Below, one piece after another: positions 6,188-12,165 of a stretch of DNA of 27,159 bases; the stretch's first letter is position 1; each line of letters opens with the position of its first letter. A program made the translations under genes and the position numbers. Where the stretch lies: positions 1 to 27,159 of the IMG/VR virus record IMGVR_UViG_3300047510_003064. The stretch is one strand, 5' to 3'. Source of the DNA: a virus. A model generated the notes under the pieces. It made no database searches. It was not told where the DNA came from and was given only the letters and a program-made list of their open reading frames with translations.

Positions 6188-6412
6188 ATGAATCAATCAC
6201 TTGTTGCCTCCACCCCTGACCAAATCTTTGCTTATCGCCTGCTCGCCCTGCGCGCCAGCCTCAAGCTGGAAACCCTCGGAATGACCTTGAGCCGTAAGGA
6301 AAAGGCTTCCAAGACCATTCGCCACCTGATGTCCACCCGTACCCGTAACCTCAAAGACCTCCTCGCTGAATATGAGTCCTTCCTCCGCTGCAACGGTTTC
6401 CTGCAAGCCTAA
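6188..6412 (+). CDS. small helical protein, 74 aa
   Basis: The product starts MNQSLVASTPDQIFAYRLLA and is helix-rich and basic (RLLALRASLKLETLGMTLS, then a KAS/RHLMSTRTRNL stretch). The frame is open upstream, but the ATG at 6188 fits the recurrent 7-bp spacing from TATTCT and was preferred. It heads a plus-strand run of genes ending with the YubB-like gene at 7690. Not recognised. Confidence 0.65.
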   Translation: MNQSLVASTPDQIFAYRLLALRASLKLETLGMTLSRKEKASKTIRHLMSTRTRNLKDLLAEYESFLRCNGFLQA

Positions 6413-6419
6413 CCCTTCA

Positions 6420-6596
6420 ATGTTCTCCCTCTTCGCTCTTATCGACAAAGAAAATCGCGTGTTGCTTTCCAACCACCGTACCCTTCGGGGTGCGGTTGGC
6501 GCGAAGTTTAAGCACCTTGCCAGCATTCGGCGCGAACACGGTTCCGACGCCTTCGCCATTTACTCCATTATCGGCCCCGATGAAAAACAATACTGA
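6420..6596 (+). CDS. small protein, 58 aa
   Basis: ATG at 6420, seven bases after the previous stop. The product begins MFSLFALIDKENRVLLSNHR and continues with TLRGAVGAKFKHLAS and a FAIYSIIGPDEK end. The alternating strands and one helix suggest a compact alpha/beta fold. The frame is open further upstream, but that extension overlaps the preceding gene. Its last 17 bases overlap the next gene in another frame. Function unknown. Confidence 0.6.
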   Translation: MFSLFALIDKENRVLLSNHRTLRGAVGAKFKHLASIRREHGSDAFAIYSIIGPDEKQY

Positions 6597-6774
6597 CAAA
6601 GTGGAAAAACTGGACGAGTTTCAAATCGCCAAATTAATTCTTGCTTTTGATTGGAATACGGATAAAGTTCGTGAGTATGCAAAAGATCAAAACCTCCCTG
6701 CTCCTTCTGATTCTGACCTGTTCTGGGGCGGCTTCGTCGCTGCCGCCTCGCAACGTCACCAATTTTCAAGTTGA
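6580..6774 (+). CDS. small protein overlapping the SleB signal-peptide region, 64 aa
   Basis: ATG at 6580 (MKNNTDKVEKLDEFQIAKLI) opens a 64-codon frame. Its last 98 bases are shared, in another frame, with the start of the SleB-like gene. The N-terminal 45 residues look like a normal soluble helical protein (DEFQIAKLILAFDWN). The C-terminus (WGGFVAAASQRH) is the out-of-frame reading of the hydrolase signal peptide. The nested layout recalls overlapping lysis genes such as Rz/Rz1, but there is no TM segment or lipobox here. Confidence 0.5.
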   Translation: MKNNTDKVEKLDEFQIAKLILAFDWNTDKVREYAKDQNLPAPSDSDLFWGGFVAAASQRHQFSS

Positions 6775-7129
6775 GATTTCCGCTTCCGAAATCGTCGCCA
6801 GCACTTTGATTATGGAGGCTGGCGGCGAGGGTCGCGTTGGGATGGAAGCTGTGCGCGAAGTGATTGCCAACCGCGCCAAGAATAAAACGGAAATTGCCGT
6901 TTGTTTAGCCCCGAAACAATTCTCTTGCTGGAACGGGATTCCGATTTCTCGCGGGATTGAAATTGCCAAGAAGCATCCGAATTGGACCGCTGCGCTTGCT
7001 ATTGCCAAGGGCAAGCCCACGAACCACACGAAAGGCGCGACTCACTACCACACGACCAAGGTTTCCCCTTACTGGGCCAAGAAGCTCCAGAAGATCACCA
7101 CAATTAAAAATCATATCTTTTACAAATAA
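6677..7129 (+). CDS. SleB-type cell-wall hydrolase with signal peptide
   Basis: The 150-residue product starts MQKIKTSLLLLILTCSGAAS, a short basic head plus hydrophobic core typical of a Sec signal peptide. The mature part has the Hydrolase_2/SleB signature: ASEIVASTLIMEAGGEGRVG (37-56) with Glu47 as the expected catalytic acid, then EAVREVIANR and, near the end, a TKGATHYH motif. SleB-family enzymes cleave peptidoglycan glycan strands. A secreted form suggests export to the periplasm by the host Sec system, so this could be the endolysin or a virion-linked hydrolase. The start at 6677 gives the signal peptide; an upstream frame extension was rejected. Cys15 gives only a weak lipobox. Confidence 0.8.
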   Translation: MQKIKTSLLLLILTCSGAASSLPPRNVTNFQVEISASEIVASTLIMEAGGEGRVGMEAVREVIANRAKNKTEIAVCLAPKQFSCWNGIPISRGIEIAKKHPNWTAALAIAKGKPTNHTKGATHYHTTKVSPYWAKKLQKITTIKNHIFYK

Positions 7130-7135
7130 GGACTT

Positions 7136-7690
7136 ATGCCAAACTGGTGCGAAAATGCTCTGAACGTAAACGGAACTGCTGAAGACATTTCGGCGTTCAT
7201 CAAATGGCTCGACGACAAGCCGTTTTCTTTTGAAAAGATCGCGCCCACTCCCGAGGAACTGAAGGATAGTGCGCCTTTCAGCCAAGCCCGAAAGGACTCA
7301 GGCGCAGGCAAGGAACTGATCGAGAAATTTGGTTCTGATAATTGGTACGACTGGCGCATCCAAAACTGGGGTTGCAAGTGGGACATTAGTGAGAACGAAG
7401 GAAAGCCCGTGCATTCTTCGGCAGAATCAATTAGTTTTGAGTTTCAAACTGCGTGGAGCCCACCCGAAACAGCAATTTTCCTTCTTTCGATTAAGTTCCC
7501 CACGCTGACCTTTTTCCTAGAATACTATGAAATGGGCTGCGGTTTCGCTGGGGATATGAAAGTAAAGAACGGAGAATCAGAAGGAACTTACTATGATGCA
7601 GAAAAGGACGTTGACAGTTTCAAACAATATGTTTCCGAACGCTGGGGAATGGAATTCGATGAAGAAGAAGAAACAGTTGACAGCAACTAA
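7136..7690 (+). CDS. YubB/DUF1281-like phage/plasmid protein
   Basis: The 184-residue product begins MPNWCENALNVNG and carries a WYDWRIQNWGCKWD segment (about 70-83), the two hallmarks of the YubB/DUF1281 family found on phages and plasmids. The family is predicted to have a ferredoxin-like fold; its function is unknown. The C-terminus is highly acidic (EFDEEEETVDSN). The ATG is preceded by AATAAGGACTT, one of the better Shine-Dalgarno sequences in this island. It closes the 6188-7690 operon. Confidence 0.78.
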   Translation: MPNWCENALNVNGTAEDISAFIKWLDDKPFSFEKIAPTPEELKDSAPFSQARKDSGAGKELIEKFGSDNWYDWRIQNWGCKWDISENEGKPVHSSAESISFEFQTAWSPPETAIFLLSIKFPTLTFFLEYYEMGCGFAGDMKVKNGESEGTYYDAEKDVDSFKQYVSERWGMEFDEEEETVDSN

Positions 7691-7705
7691 ATAGTGAGCC
7701 ACGAA

Positions 7706-7763
7706 GTCTGGGGTGTTTACCCTAGGCTTCCGGGCCAGGCCGGGTTGTAAAAAATTTGTAAAA
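7706..7763. repeat. palindromic cassette element, half copy 4 (inverted)
   Basis: Core CCGGGCCAGGCCGGG (7730-7744, one base off a perfect palindrome), then TGTAAAA at 7746 and 7757. The 1-bp gap from core to arm matches the left arm of other copies, so this is a half copy in reverse orientation. On the other side GGGGTGTTTACCCTAGG (7710-7726) replaces the missing arm. It lies between two convergent genes; the rest of 7691-7884 shows nothing coding. Confidence 0.75.
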
Positions 7764-7884
7764 ATCAAATTGGGGGCAATTAAAGCTTGCCCCTGCGCTT
7801 CATTTGTATCTAGGCCGCTTCTTTCTTGTCAAAACGTAAACAGTCAAAGCGACTGTCAAGAACAAAGGGAAAATCCAGCTTGTT

Positions 7885-8580
7885 TTACGCATAAACCACG
7901 AAACCGCTTTTGTCTTGCTTTGCCTTACCCTTTGCCTTCAGACCGATGACGCAATTGCGCGGATCGGTGAAGCGCAAATCCGTTTCGTCCCCGTTCACCA
8001 CTTCAATTCCATTCCAGAAGGCAGGGAAAGACGCGGAGGAGAAAACCACGGCAACGTTGCCGCCGTCGCGCAAGACCTGCAACGCTTGCGCCTCGTTTGA
8101 TTCGGAACGAGAAAAAGTCAAGTGGTAATTGGCAGGGAGCAAACGGTTGCAATATGCCATCATCCGCACGGGATTTTTCGTGTAATCATAGAACTGCACG
8201 GAGGGGAAATCCGAAAAGAACTTGAACCGCTCCCAAGGAATGTCGGAAGTCCCGTTGAGCCGCACGCAAGCCTTCGCGCCACGCTTCGCGCAATAGGCTT
8301 GGAAAGCGACGATGTCCTCGCGCAGCAAGCGGAGAAACTCGGCGGAATTGTCAAAGAAAAGCTGCGTTTTCCGAACCCGCGCGGATTGCACGCTGTTCAT
8401 TTGCCCGCGCCCCGCCGTGAAAAGGCACGCAGCGGTGCAAGCGACGGAGCGATGGGAGCACACTTCCCCGCGCCCCGCAATCTTAGCGGGGGCGAGATAC
8501 AAAATCGCGGTCAAGTAGTCCGCGCCGTTGCCCTTGCGGGTCTTCGCGTCAGCATTGAACGAAAGCAATTGAAGTTTCAT
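7885..8580 (-). CDS. conserved phage protein with N-terminal Cys cluster
   Basis: The 231-residue product starts MKLQLLSFNADAKTRKG, followed by a YLTAILYLAPA segment and a cysteine cluster C-x6-C-x3-C leading into LFTAGRGQMNSVQSARVRKT. The block VRLNGTSDIPWERF (about 115-128) is the other hallmark. I recognise this pattern from uncharacterised phage proteins that are often annotated only as conserved; the cysteines may bind a metal or cluster. The ATG at 8580 lies 8 bp after CACTCT, as at the 4564 gene, so the mRNA may be almost leaderless. It is the only minus-strand gene in the island. Confidence 0.7.
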   Translation of the reverse strand: MKLQLLSFNADAKTRKGNGADYLTAILYLAPAKIAGRGEVCSHRSVACTAACLFTAGRGQMNSVQSARVRKTQLFFDNSAEFLRLLREDIVAFQAYCAKRGAKACVRLNGTSDIPWERFKFFSDFPSVQFYDYTKNPVRMMAYCNRLLPANYHLTFSRSESNEAQALQVLRDGGNVAVVFSSASFPAFWNGIEVVNGDETDLRFTDPRNCVIGLKAKGKAKQDKSGFVVYA

Positions 8581-8678
8581 CAGGGGAAAGAGTGACAGTT
8601 TCCCCGAATAAATAAAGAAAAAAAATGAGATCGGGCGCAAAAAAGTTCTTGTCAAGTTTTTTCTGGTTAATGAGCGAG

Positions 8679-8737
8679 TTTTACATTTTTTTTACATCCG
8701 GGCCAGGCCCGGCGCCAATTGTAAAAAATTTGTAAAA
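8679..8737. repeat. palindromic cassette element, full copy 5
   Basis: TTTTACA at 8679 and 8690, core CCGGGCCAGGCCCGG at 8698-8712, then CGCCAAT, then TGTAAAA at 8720 and 8731. It lies between the divergent genes at 8580 (minus) and 8860 (plus). Apart from the promoters nothing else is seen in 8581-8859. Confidence 0.85.
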
Positions 8738-8824
8738 AACACACCAAAATCAACTTTTTGTTGACTCCTTCCCAGCAGCACCTAAAAGCCGAAAATTGAG
8801 AGCGAAAAAAACCTAAAAAAAGGT

Positions 8825-8852
8825 TTGCAAGTGCGGCTTCGGGAGTCATTCT
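8825..8852 (+). promoter_or_regulatory. leaderless promoter with GTG start
   Basis: TTGCAA (8825-8830), 16 bp, CATTCT (8847-8852), then 7 bp to a GTG at 8860. The GTG decides the start of the gene. Confidence 0.65.
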
Positions 8853-8859
8853 CTCCCCT

Positions 8860-9159
8860 GTGAATAACAACCTACGTTCCGTTATCGAGAAGATCGTTGC
8901 CAATGGCGCCGCCATTGTTTCGTTTGATTACACCAAGAAGGACGGCACCACCACGCGCCGCAACGGCGTGATCGGTTACACCCCCTTCGGTGAACGCGCT
9001 TGGGGCCAGCACGCCAGCAAGTCAATTGTTGTCTCGGCTGCTGGTGACCAGTTCGTCACCGTTAAGACCAACAACGAGGACACCCCCACGGGCCACGCCT
9101 ACAAGAGCTTTAACCTCGCGCAAATTTCCAACTTCACCCACAAGGGCGAAACTCTTTAA
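8860..9159 (+). CDS. beta-rich protein, 99 aa, GTG start
   Basis: The product starts (GTG) NNNLRSVIEKIVANGAAI, then VSFDYTKKDGTTTRRNGVIG and a series of short strands. It looks like a helix followed by an SH3-like or small beta-barrel domain, reminiscent of WYL or KOW-type folds, but no family is certain. The start is fixed by the 7-bp spacing from the CATTCT box. It is followed 45 bp later by the DUF932 gene, probably on the same transcript. Confidence 0.65.
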   Translation: MNNNLRSVIEKIVANGAAIVSFDYTKKDGTTTRRNGVIGYTPFGERAWGQHASKSIVVSAAGDQFVTVKTNNEDTPTGHAYKSFNLAQISNFTHKGETL

Positions 9160-9204
9160 ACTTTTTGCTTGCTTACTGAATAAAACAAACCAACATCAAA
9201 TCGA

Positions 9205-9981
9205 ATGAATAACAACGCCATCAACCTCCGCATCTGCGGTTCCGATAATTCCGAGATCAGCGGCGCTGACCTCCTCAAAGTTGCTACGCCTAGCAAGACG
9301 GATTCGTACCAGCCGATCCCTCACGCTGACCTCGTTAGCATCTTCCGCGATCAAATGAAGGCGGCGAGCCTCACGATCAAGCAGGAGGTTCACACCACCG
9401 CCCGCTTCGGCCAGCGTTACTTCGGCTTGTTCGAAATCGATATGGGCAAAGCTGGCTCGTCTGGCACCGTTGTCGGCCTCCGCAATTCGCACGACAAGAG
9501 CTTCCCCGCTGGCATCTGCGCGGGTAACGCTCCGTTCGTTTGCAGCAACCTCGTTTTCCACAACGAGATTGTTTTCGGTCGCCGTCACACGACGAACCTC
9601 CTGCGCGACTTGCCGCAAATCATTTCGCGCGCGATTGGCGCGTTGGGCGATATGTGGACGAAGCACGAAACGCGCGTGACCAAGTACGCCGAGACTCCCC
9701 TGACGGATGACGAAGCGGGCAACCTCATTCTCCGCAGCTATCGGGCGGGGGCGATTGGTAAGACGATGATCGCGGATGTGCTCGACCAATGGGAGAAGCC
9801 CGCGCACGAGGAGTTTGCCCCGCGCAACCTGTGGAGCCTGCACAATAGCTTCACCGAGGTTTACAAAGGCAACCTCATTGCCCTGCCCAAGCGCAGCCAA
9901 GCCTTGCACAGCATCTTCGATCCGTTCGCCGGTCTGAACCTGACGGTTGACATCAAGCCCGAGGTGGAGGTGACGGCGTAA
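9205..9981 (+). CDS. DUF932 phage/plasmid protein
   Basis: The 258-residue product has the DUF932 (phage/plasmid-related) signature. This includes YQPIPHADLV, an ARFGQRYFGLFEID strand pair, VVGLRNSHDKSFPAG (about 92-106), then APFVCSNLVFHNEI and a GRRHTTN motif, with a helical C-terminal half. The length is typical of the shorter family members. Function is not established; the family is often found near replication and recombination genes of phages and plasmids. It ends just before a strong terminator. Codon use is strongly C-ending. Confidence 0.82.
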   Translation: MNNNAINLRICGSDNSEISGADLLKVATPSKTDSYQPIPHADLVSIFRDQMKAASLTIKQEVHTTARFGQRYFGLFEIDMGKAGSSGTVVGLRNSHDKSFPAGICAGNAPFVCSNLVFHNEIVFGRRHTTNLLRDLPQIISRAIGALGDMWTKHETRVTKYAETPLTDDEAGNLILRSYRAGAIGKTMIADVLDQWEKPAHEEFAPRNLWSLHNSFTEVYKGNLIALPKRSQALHSIFDPFAGLNLTVDIKPEVEVTA

Positions 9982-9987
9982 GCTATC

Positions 9988-10016
9988 GGGGGGCGGGCCA
10001 ACCGCCCCCCTTTTTC
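9988..10016 (+). terminator. terminator after the DUF932 gene
   Basis: GGGGGGCGG/CCGCCCCCC stem (9988-9996 with 10002-10010), GCCAA loop, followed by TTTTT. Confidence 0.88.
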
Positions 10017-10036
10017 CCTTGCTTTATCAAATACTT

Positions 10037-10064
10037 TTGTTTGCCCTGTTAATACTAATACTTT
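10037..10064 (+). promoter_or_regulatory. promoter for the 10081 operon
   Basis: TTGTTT (10037-10042), 16 bp, TACTTT (10059-10064); predicted start about 10 nt before the ATG at 10081. TACTTT is also the -10 of the 25288 gene. Confidence 0.5.
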
Positions 10065-10080
10065 TGCGGAAAAAATTCAA

Positions 10081-10404
10081 ATGAGCATTCAAAGTCAGTT
10101 TGTTTCAATTAATAAAACCCTGATCGAGCTTACCAGAGAAGCAGCGATCCTTAGCAAGTATCAAAACAAGACTCCCGAGGACGCGCAGCGGATGTTTAAT
10201 GAAATGGCGCCCGTTATCACTCCCCGAGTGAACGGCTGGCTGAATGAAGAAGAGCGTTGGGCTATCGCTTTCTTTTGCGAAACGCTGCCACGTAAAAGGA
10301 ACCGCTGGGATTGCCGTTTGCATTTCTATGACATTGCGGCGAAGTTCGCCTGTTCAATTGCTACTGTTTACAGATATCGGAAATACTTGTGGAAGGACTT
10401 GTAA
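10081..10404 (+). CDS. small HTH-like DNA-binding protein, 107 aa
   Basis: The product starts MSIQSQFVSINKTLIELTRE. The N-terminal 65 residues are helical and charged. The C-terminal part FYDIAAKFACSIATVYRYRK (about 83-102) has the spacing of a helix-turn-helix with a recognition helix containing TVYRYR. This suggests DNA binding, perhaps as a local regulator, but the target is unknown. It is the first gene after the 9988 terminator and is followed 4 bp later by the 66-aa gene. Confidence 0.65.
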   Translation: MSIQSQFVSINKTLIELTREAAILSKYQNKTPEDAQRMFNEMAPVITPRVNGWLNEEERWAIAFFCETLPRKRNRWDCRLHFYDIAAKFACSIATVYRYRKYLWKDL

Positions 10405-10408
10405 AAAA

Positions 10409-10609
10409 ATGAGTTTTAAAGCTGAATTCCTAGTAGATGGAAAGTGGGCGACAAATGCCGTTCGCTTTGCTACTGAAAACGAGGCGATAGAATATGGGCG
10501 GGAGCTATTGTCTCGCTGGCTCGTCCCTACTGATTCGCGCCCTGCGCCGAGTGATGATCCCGTCAACTACAAATTTGACGTGAAATCCTACTCTGCTGTG
10601 AGGCTCTAG
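10409..10609 (+). CDS. conserved small phage protein, 66 aa
   Basis: The product starts MSFKAEFLVDGKWATNAVRF, continues with ATENEAIEYGRELLSRWL and ends with a DDPVNYKFD segment. This pattern (strand, WATNA, F-x-T-x-x-E-A-x-x-Y, then R-W) recurs in small uncharacterised phage proteins. ATG at 10409 was chosen because it opens the recognisable domain. It lies 4 bp after the HTH gene and is followed by a terminator. No function is known. Confidence 0.7.
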   Translation: MSFKAEFLVDGKWATNAVRFATENEAIEYGRELLSRWLVPTDSRPAPSDDPVNYKFDVKSYSAVRL

Positions 10610-10628
10610 GCTAGAACCGTGCCAAGTG

Positions 10629-10658
10629 CCGCCCCCTTCGGGGGGCGGTAGCTTTTTT
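10629..10658 (+). terminator. terminator of the 10081-10609 cassette
   Basis: CCGCCCCC/GGGGGCGG stem (10629-10636 with 10641-10648), TTCG tetraloop, then TAGCTTTTTT. Its T-run is the first TTTTACA arm of the next repeat element. Confidence 0.88.
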
Positions 10659-10713
10659 ACAAATTTTTTACAACCGGGCCAGGCCCGGCGCCAATTGTAA
10701 AAAAAATGTAAAA
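10655..10713. repeat. palindromic cassette element, full copy 6
   Basis: TTTTACA at 10655 and 10666, core CCGGGCCAGGCCCGG at 10674-10688, CGCCAAT, TGTAAAA at 10696 and 10707. It overlaps the end of the terminator and lies 24 bp before the next -35 box. Confidence 0.85.
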
Positions 10714-10736
10714 GAGATTCCCCCGTCAGAAAGAAC

Positions 10737-10763
10737 TTGCAAGCGCACCCATTTCAGTATCTC
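10737..10763 (+). promoter_or_regulatory. probable promoter for the 10775 operon
   Basis: TTGCAA (10737-10742) with TATCTC at 10758-10763 (15-bp spacer) or an overlapping TATCTCATTC block. The fit is poorer than at the other cassettes; leader of only a few nt before the ATG at 10775. Confidence 0.45.
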
Positions 10764-10774
10764 ATTCCCCCATT

Positions 10775-11140
10775 ATGAACGTTGACATCTACTTCAACCT
10801 CCGCAAGCATTGCCTTTCCGTCAGGAGCAAGGGCAAGGTCGTTAGTCATCTGGATTCCGTTGTCGTTAACAACCCTTGCTTTGTGGTGAATGCGGCGGGG
10901 CGGGCGCGTGTGCTGAAGCAGAAGCGCAAGAACGTTCACGCTTTCGTGCGGGGCCAAGCTTATCCTGTTGACATCTCTTGCGAACGCTTCCACAAGCTGA
11001 CTTCGATGCGCTGGAAACTGATCAAATACAACCCCTACAAATTTTCTTCTTTTGTGCTTGCTTGCGGGGAGACTCCCGTATCTACTGCTGACATCGCGAT
11101 CATTCGCAAAAACACCATCCTTGCCTTAAATCCAAAATAA
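10775..11140 (+). CDS. conserved phage protein, 121 aa
   Basis: The product starts MNVDIYFNLRKHCLSVRSKG, followed by VVSHLDSVVV and a block AGRARVLKQKRKNVHAFVRG (about 41-60), then KLIKYNPYKFSSFV. The pairing of YFNLxKxCxSVR with R-V-L-x-x-K-R-K-N-V-H-A-F-V-R-G is shared by uncharacterised proteins of many tailed phages. Basic patches suggest nucleic-acid contact, but no function is known. It heads a four-gene cassette (10775-11857) ending at the 11863 terminator. Confidence 0.72.
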   Translation: MNVDIYFNLRKHCLSVRSKGKVVSHLDSVVVNNPCFVVNAAGRARVLKQKRKNVHAFVRGQAYPVDISCERFHKLTSMRWKLIKYNPYKFSSFVLACGETPVSTADIAIIRKNTILALNPK

Positions 11141-11141
11141 T

Positions 11142-11366
11142 ATGACCATAACCAACAAGTGCGTGTTCAACGGAAAAGAATACACGATGGAATTCCCCAA
11201 CGTGACCGTCGAGCAGTTTGAATCCAGCTTCACCCGCTGGATCGGTGGAGAAGTGATTCAAAGCGCCTTCTCTTACCTCGATGCCGATCAGCGCGAGTTC
11301 GTGATGACCGGCACCCCGCCCCACGTATGGGACGAAATGTTTTTCCCCGCTGAAACCGAAAACTGA
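11142..11366 (+). CDS. conserved small phage protein, 74 aa
   Basis: The product starts MTITNKCVFNGKEYTMEFPN and has VTVEQFESSFTRWIGGEVIQ, then FSYLDADQREFVMTGTPPHVWDEMF. The last part (R-E-F-x-M-T-G-x-x-P-x-x-W-D) recurs in small uncharacterised phage proteins. It starts 1 bp after the previous stop, without a Shine-Dalgarno sequence, and is probably translated by coupling. Function unknown. Confidence 0.7.
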   Translation: MTITNKCVFNGKEYTMEFPNVTVEQFESSFTRWIGGEVIQSAFSYLDADQREFVMTGTPPHVWDEMFFPAETEN

Positions 11367-11371
11367 TTACT

Positions 11372-11662
11372 ATGAAACTGGTCCTGTCCCAATCCGAAGT
11401 CCACGACATCGTTGCCGAACGCTACAACATTCGCGTCGATCAGGTCGAAATCCAAGGGCTGCACCCCGCCCCGAGCCTGCCGAACATCGAGAACGTCGAG
11501 GTTCGCAAGGCGTTGATCGTCCTCGCCACCGAGGGCGCCAACCGCTACAGCCCGAACAAGATTGCCTTGATCAAGGCGATCCGCACCTTGACCGGATGCG
11601 GTCTGAAGGAAGGGAAAGACTTCCTTGAGGTTGACATCCTGTGCGAACGCGCCAGCTTCTGA
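11372..11662 (+). CDS. protein with ribosomal L7/L12 C-terminal-like domain
   Basis: Residues about 60-86 (SPNKIALIKAIRTLTGCGLK, then EGKDFLE) match the core of the bacterial L7/L12 C-terminal domain, whose consensus is K-K-I-x-V-I-K-x-V-R-x-x-T-G-L-G-L-K-E-A-K-x-L-V-E. In ribosomes this domain recruits translation GTPases. The N-terminal part (MKLVLSQSEVHDIVAERYNI) is unrelated and looks like a small helical domain. It could bind host translation or transcription factors, or use the fold for something else; this is inference. It is tightly packed in the 10775-11857 cassette. Confidence 0.7.
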   Translation: MKLVLSQSEVHDIVAERYNIRVDQVEIQGLHPAPSLPNIENVEVRKALIVLATEGANRYSPNKIALIKAIRTLTGCGLKEGKDFLEVDILCERASF

Positions 11663-11665
11663 ACT

Positions 11666-11857
11666 ATGAGCCCAATACAACAGCAAGCTTACGATGACTT
11701 GATCATCGTTGCCACGATGGCGAAAGCCTACTTCGAAAACAAGCGGGACGGGCGGGGGATCGAAGATCCCCTGTGGCACTCGGCCCGCAAGGCCCTCGCC
11801 TCCGTCGCTAGGGCAGAGGACGAGCAGTTTGACCTCAAGTGCCGATTGGCAGACTGA
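11666..11857 (+). CDS. small helical protein, 63 aa
   Basis: ATG at 11666, three bases after the previous stop. The product begins MSPIQQQAYDDLIIVATMAK and is helical throughout, with a charged middle (NKRDGRGIEDP) and an ARKALASVARAEDEQF helix. It is the last gene of the cassette, ending 5 bp before a terminator. Not recognised. Confidence 0.6.
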   Translation: MSPIQQQAYDDLIIVATMAKAYFENKRDGRGIEDPLWHSARKALASVARAEDEQFDLKCRLAD

Positions 11858-11862
11858 AAGCA

Positions 11863-11893
11863 AGCCCCATCGAAAGGTGGGGCTTTTTTTACA
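11863..11893 (+). terminator. terminator of the 10775-11857 cassette
   Basis: AGCCCCA/TGGGGCT stem (11863-11869 with 11878-11884) followed by TTTTTTTACA; the T-run again forms the first arm of a repeat element. Confidence 0.88.
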
Positions 11894-11945
11894 CTTTTTT
11901 TACAACCGGGCCAGGCCCGGAGGGCTGGGGGGTTTACCCTAGCCC
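11887..11945. repeat. palindromic cassette element, half copy 7
   Basis: TTTTACA at 11887 and 11898, core CCGGGCCAGGCCCGG at 11906-11920. The right arm is replaced by GGGGGGTTTACCCTAGCCCC (about 11927-11946). It closes the GC-rich island. Confidence 0.8.
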
Positions 11946-12042
11946 CAACTTGGGGGACTATCCTTATTTATCCCTTATTTGTTATTATTTGACTTCGCTT
12001 TCGTTATTTATTTAGTACAGACTCACTCTTATTTGAAAGAAA

Positions 12043-12165
12043 CCCCACCAGTCCAAGGCTTTGTCCTAGCCTTTGTTTTGCGTAAGGGCCACACACTATT
12101 GTTTGTTTAACTATTGTTTTATTGGTTTGTTAGACTCGACAGAATGTCGTTTTGGACTGGCGGGG
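12043..12165 (-). other. long-range 14-bp RNA pairing at the end of the minus operon
   Basis: CCCCACCAGTCCAA (12043-12056) and TTGGACTGGCGGGG (12152-12165) are complementary. The one DNA mismatch becomes a G-U pair in the minus-strand transcript, so all 14 positions pair. The 5' arm lies inside the last codons of the 12119 gene and the 3' arm is followed by TTTCTTTC. It may form a 3'-end structure or terminator. An AAGGCT/AGCCTT hairpin (12055-12073) overlaps it. Confidence 0.45.

Noticed and set aside
8122-8595. Plus-strand 157-aa frame
   Set aside because: It is a shadow of the conserved Cys-cluster gene on the minus strand, whose motifs are recognisable.
9196-9909. Minus-strand 237-aa frame
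   Set aside because: It is antisense to the DUF932 gene; open only because of GC-rich codons.
4892-11920. CCGGGCCWGGCCCGG cores as rho-independent terminators
   Set aside because: No T-run follows the core on either strand, and separate good terminator hairpins precede several copies.
11988-12080. A small RNA with TTGACT-N16-TTTAGT promoter and AAGGCT hairpin
   Set aside because: The boxes are weak and the hairpin is short. The pairing with 12152-12165 points to a role in the minus-strand transcript instead.
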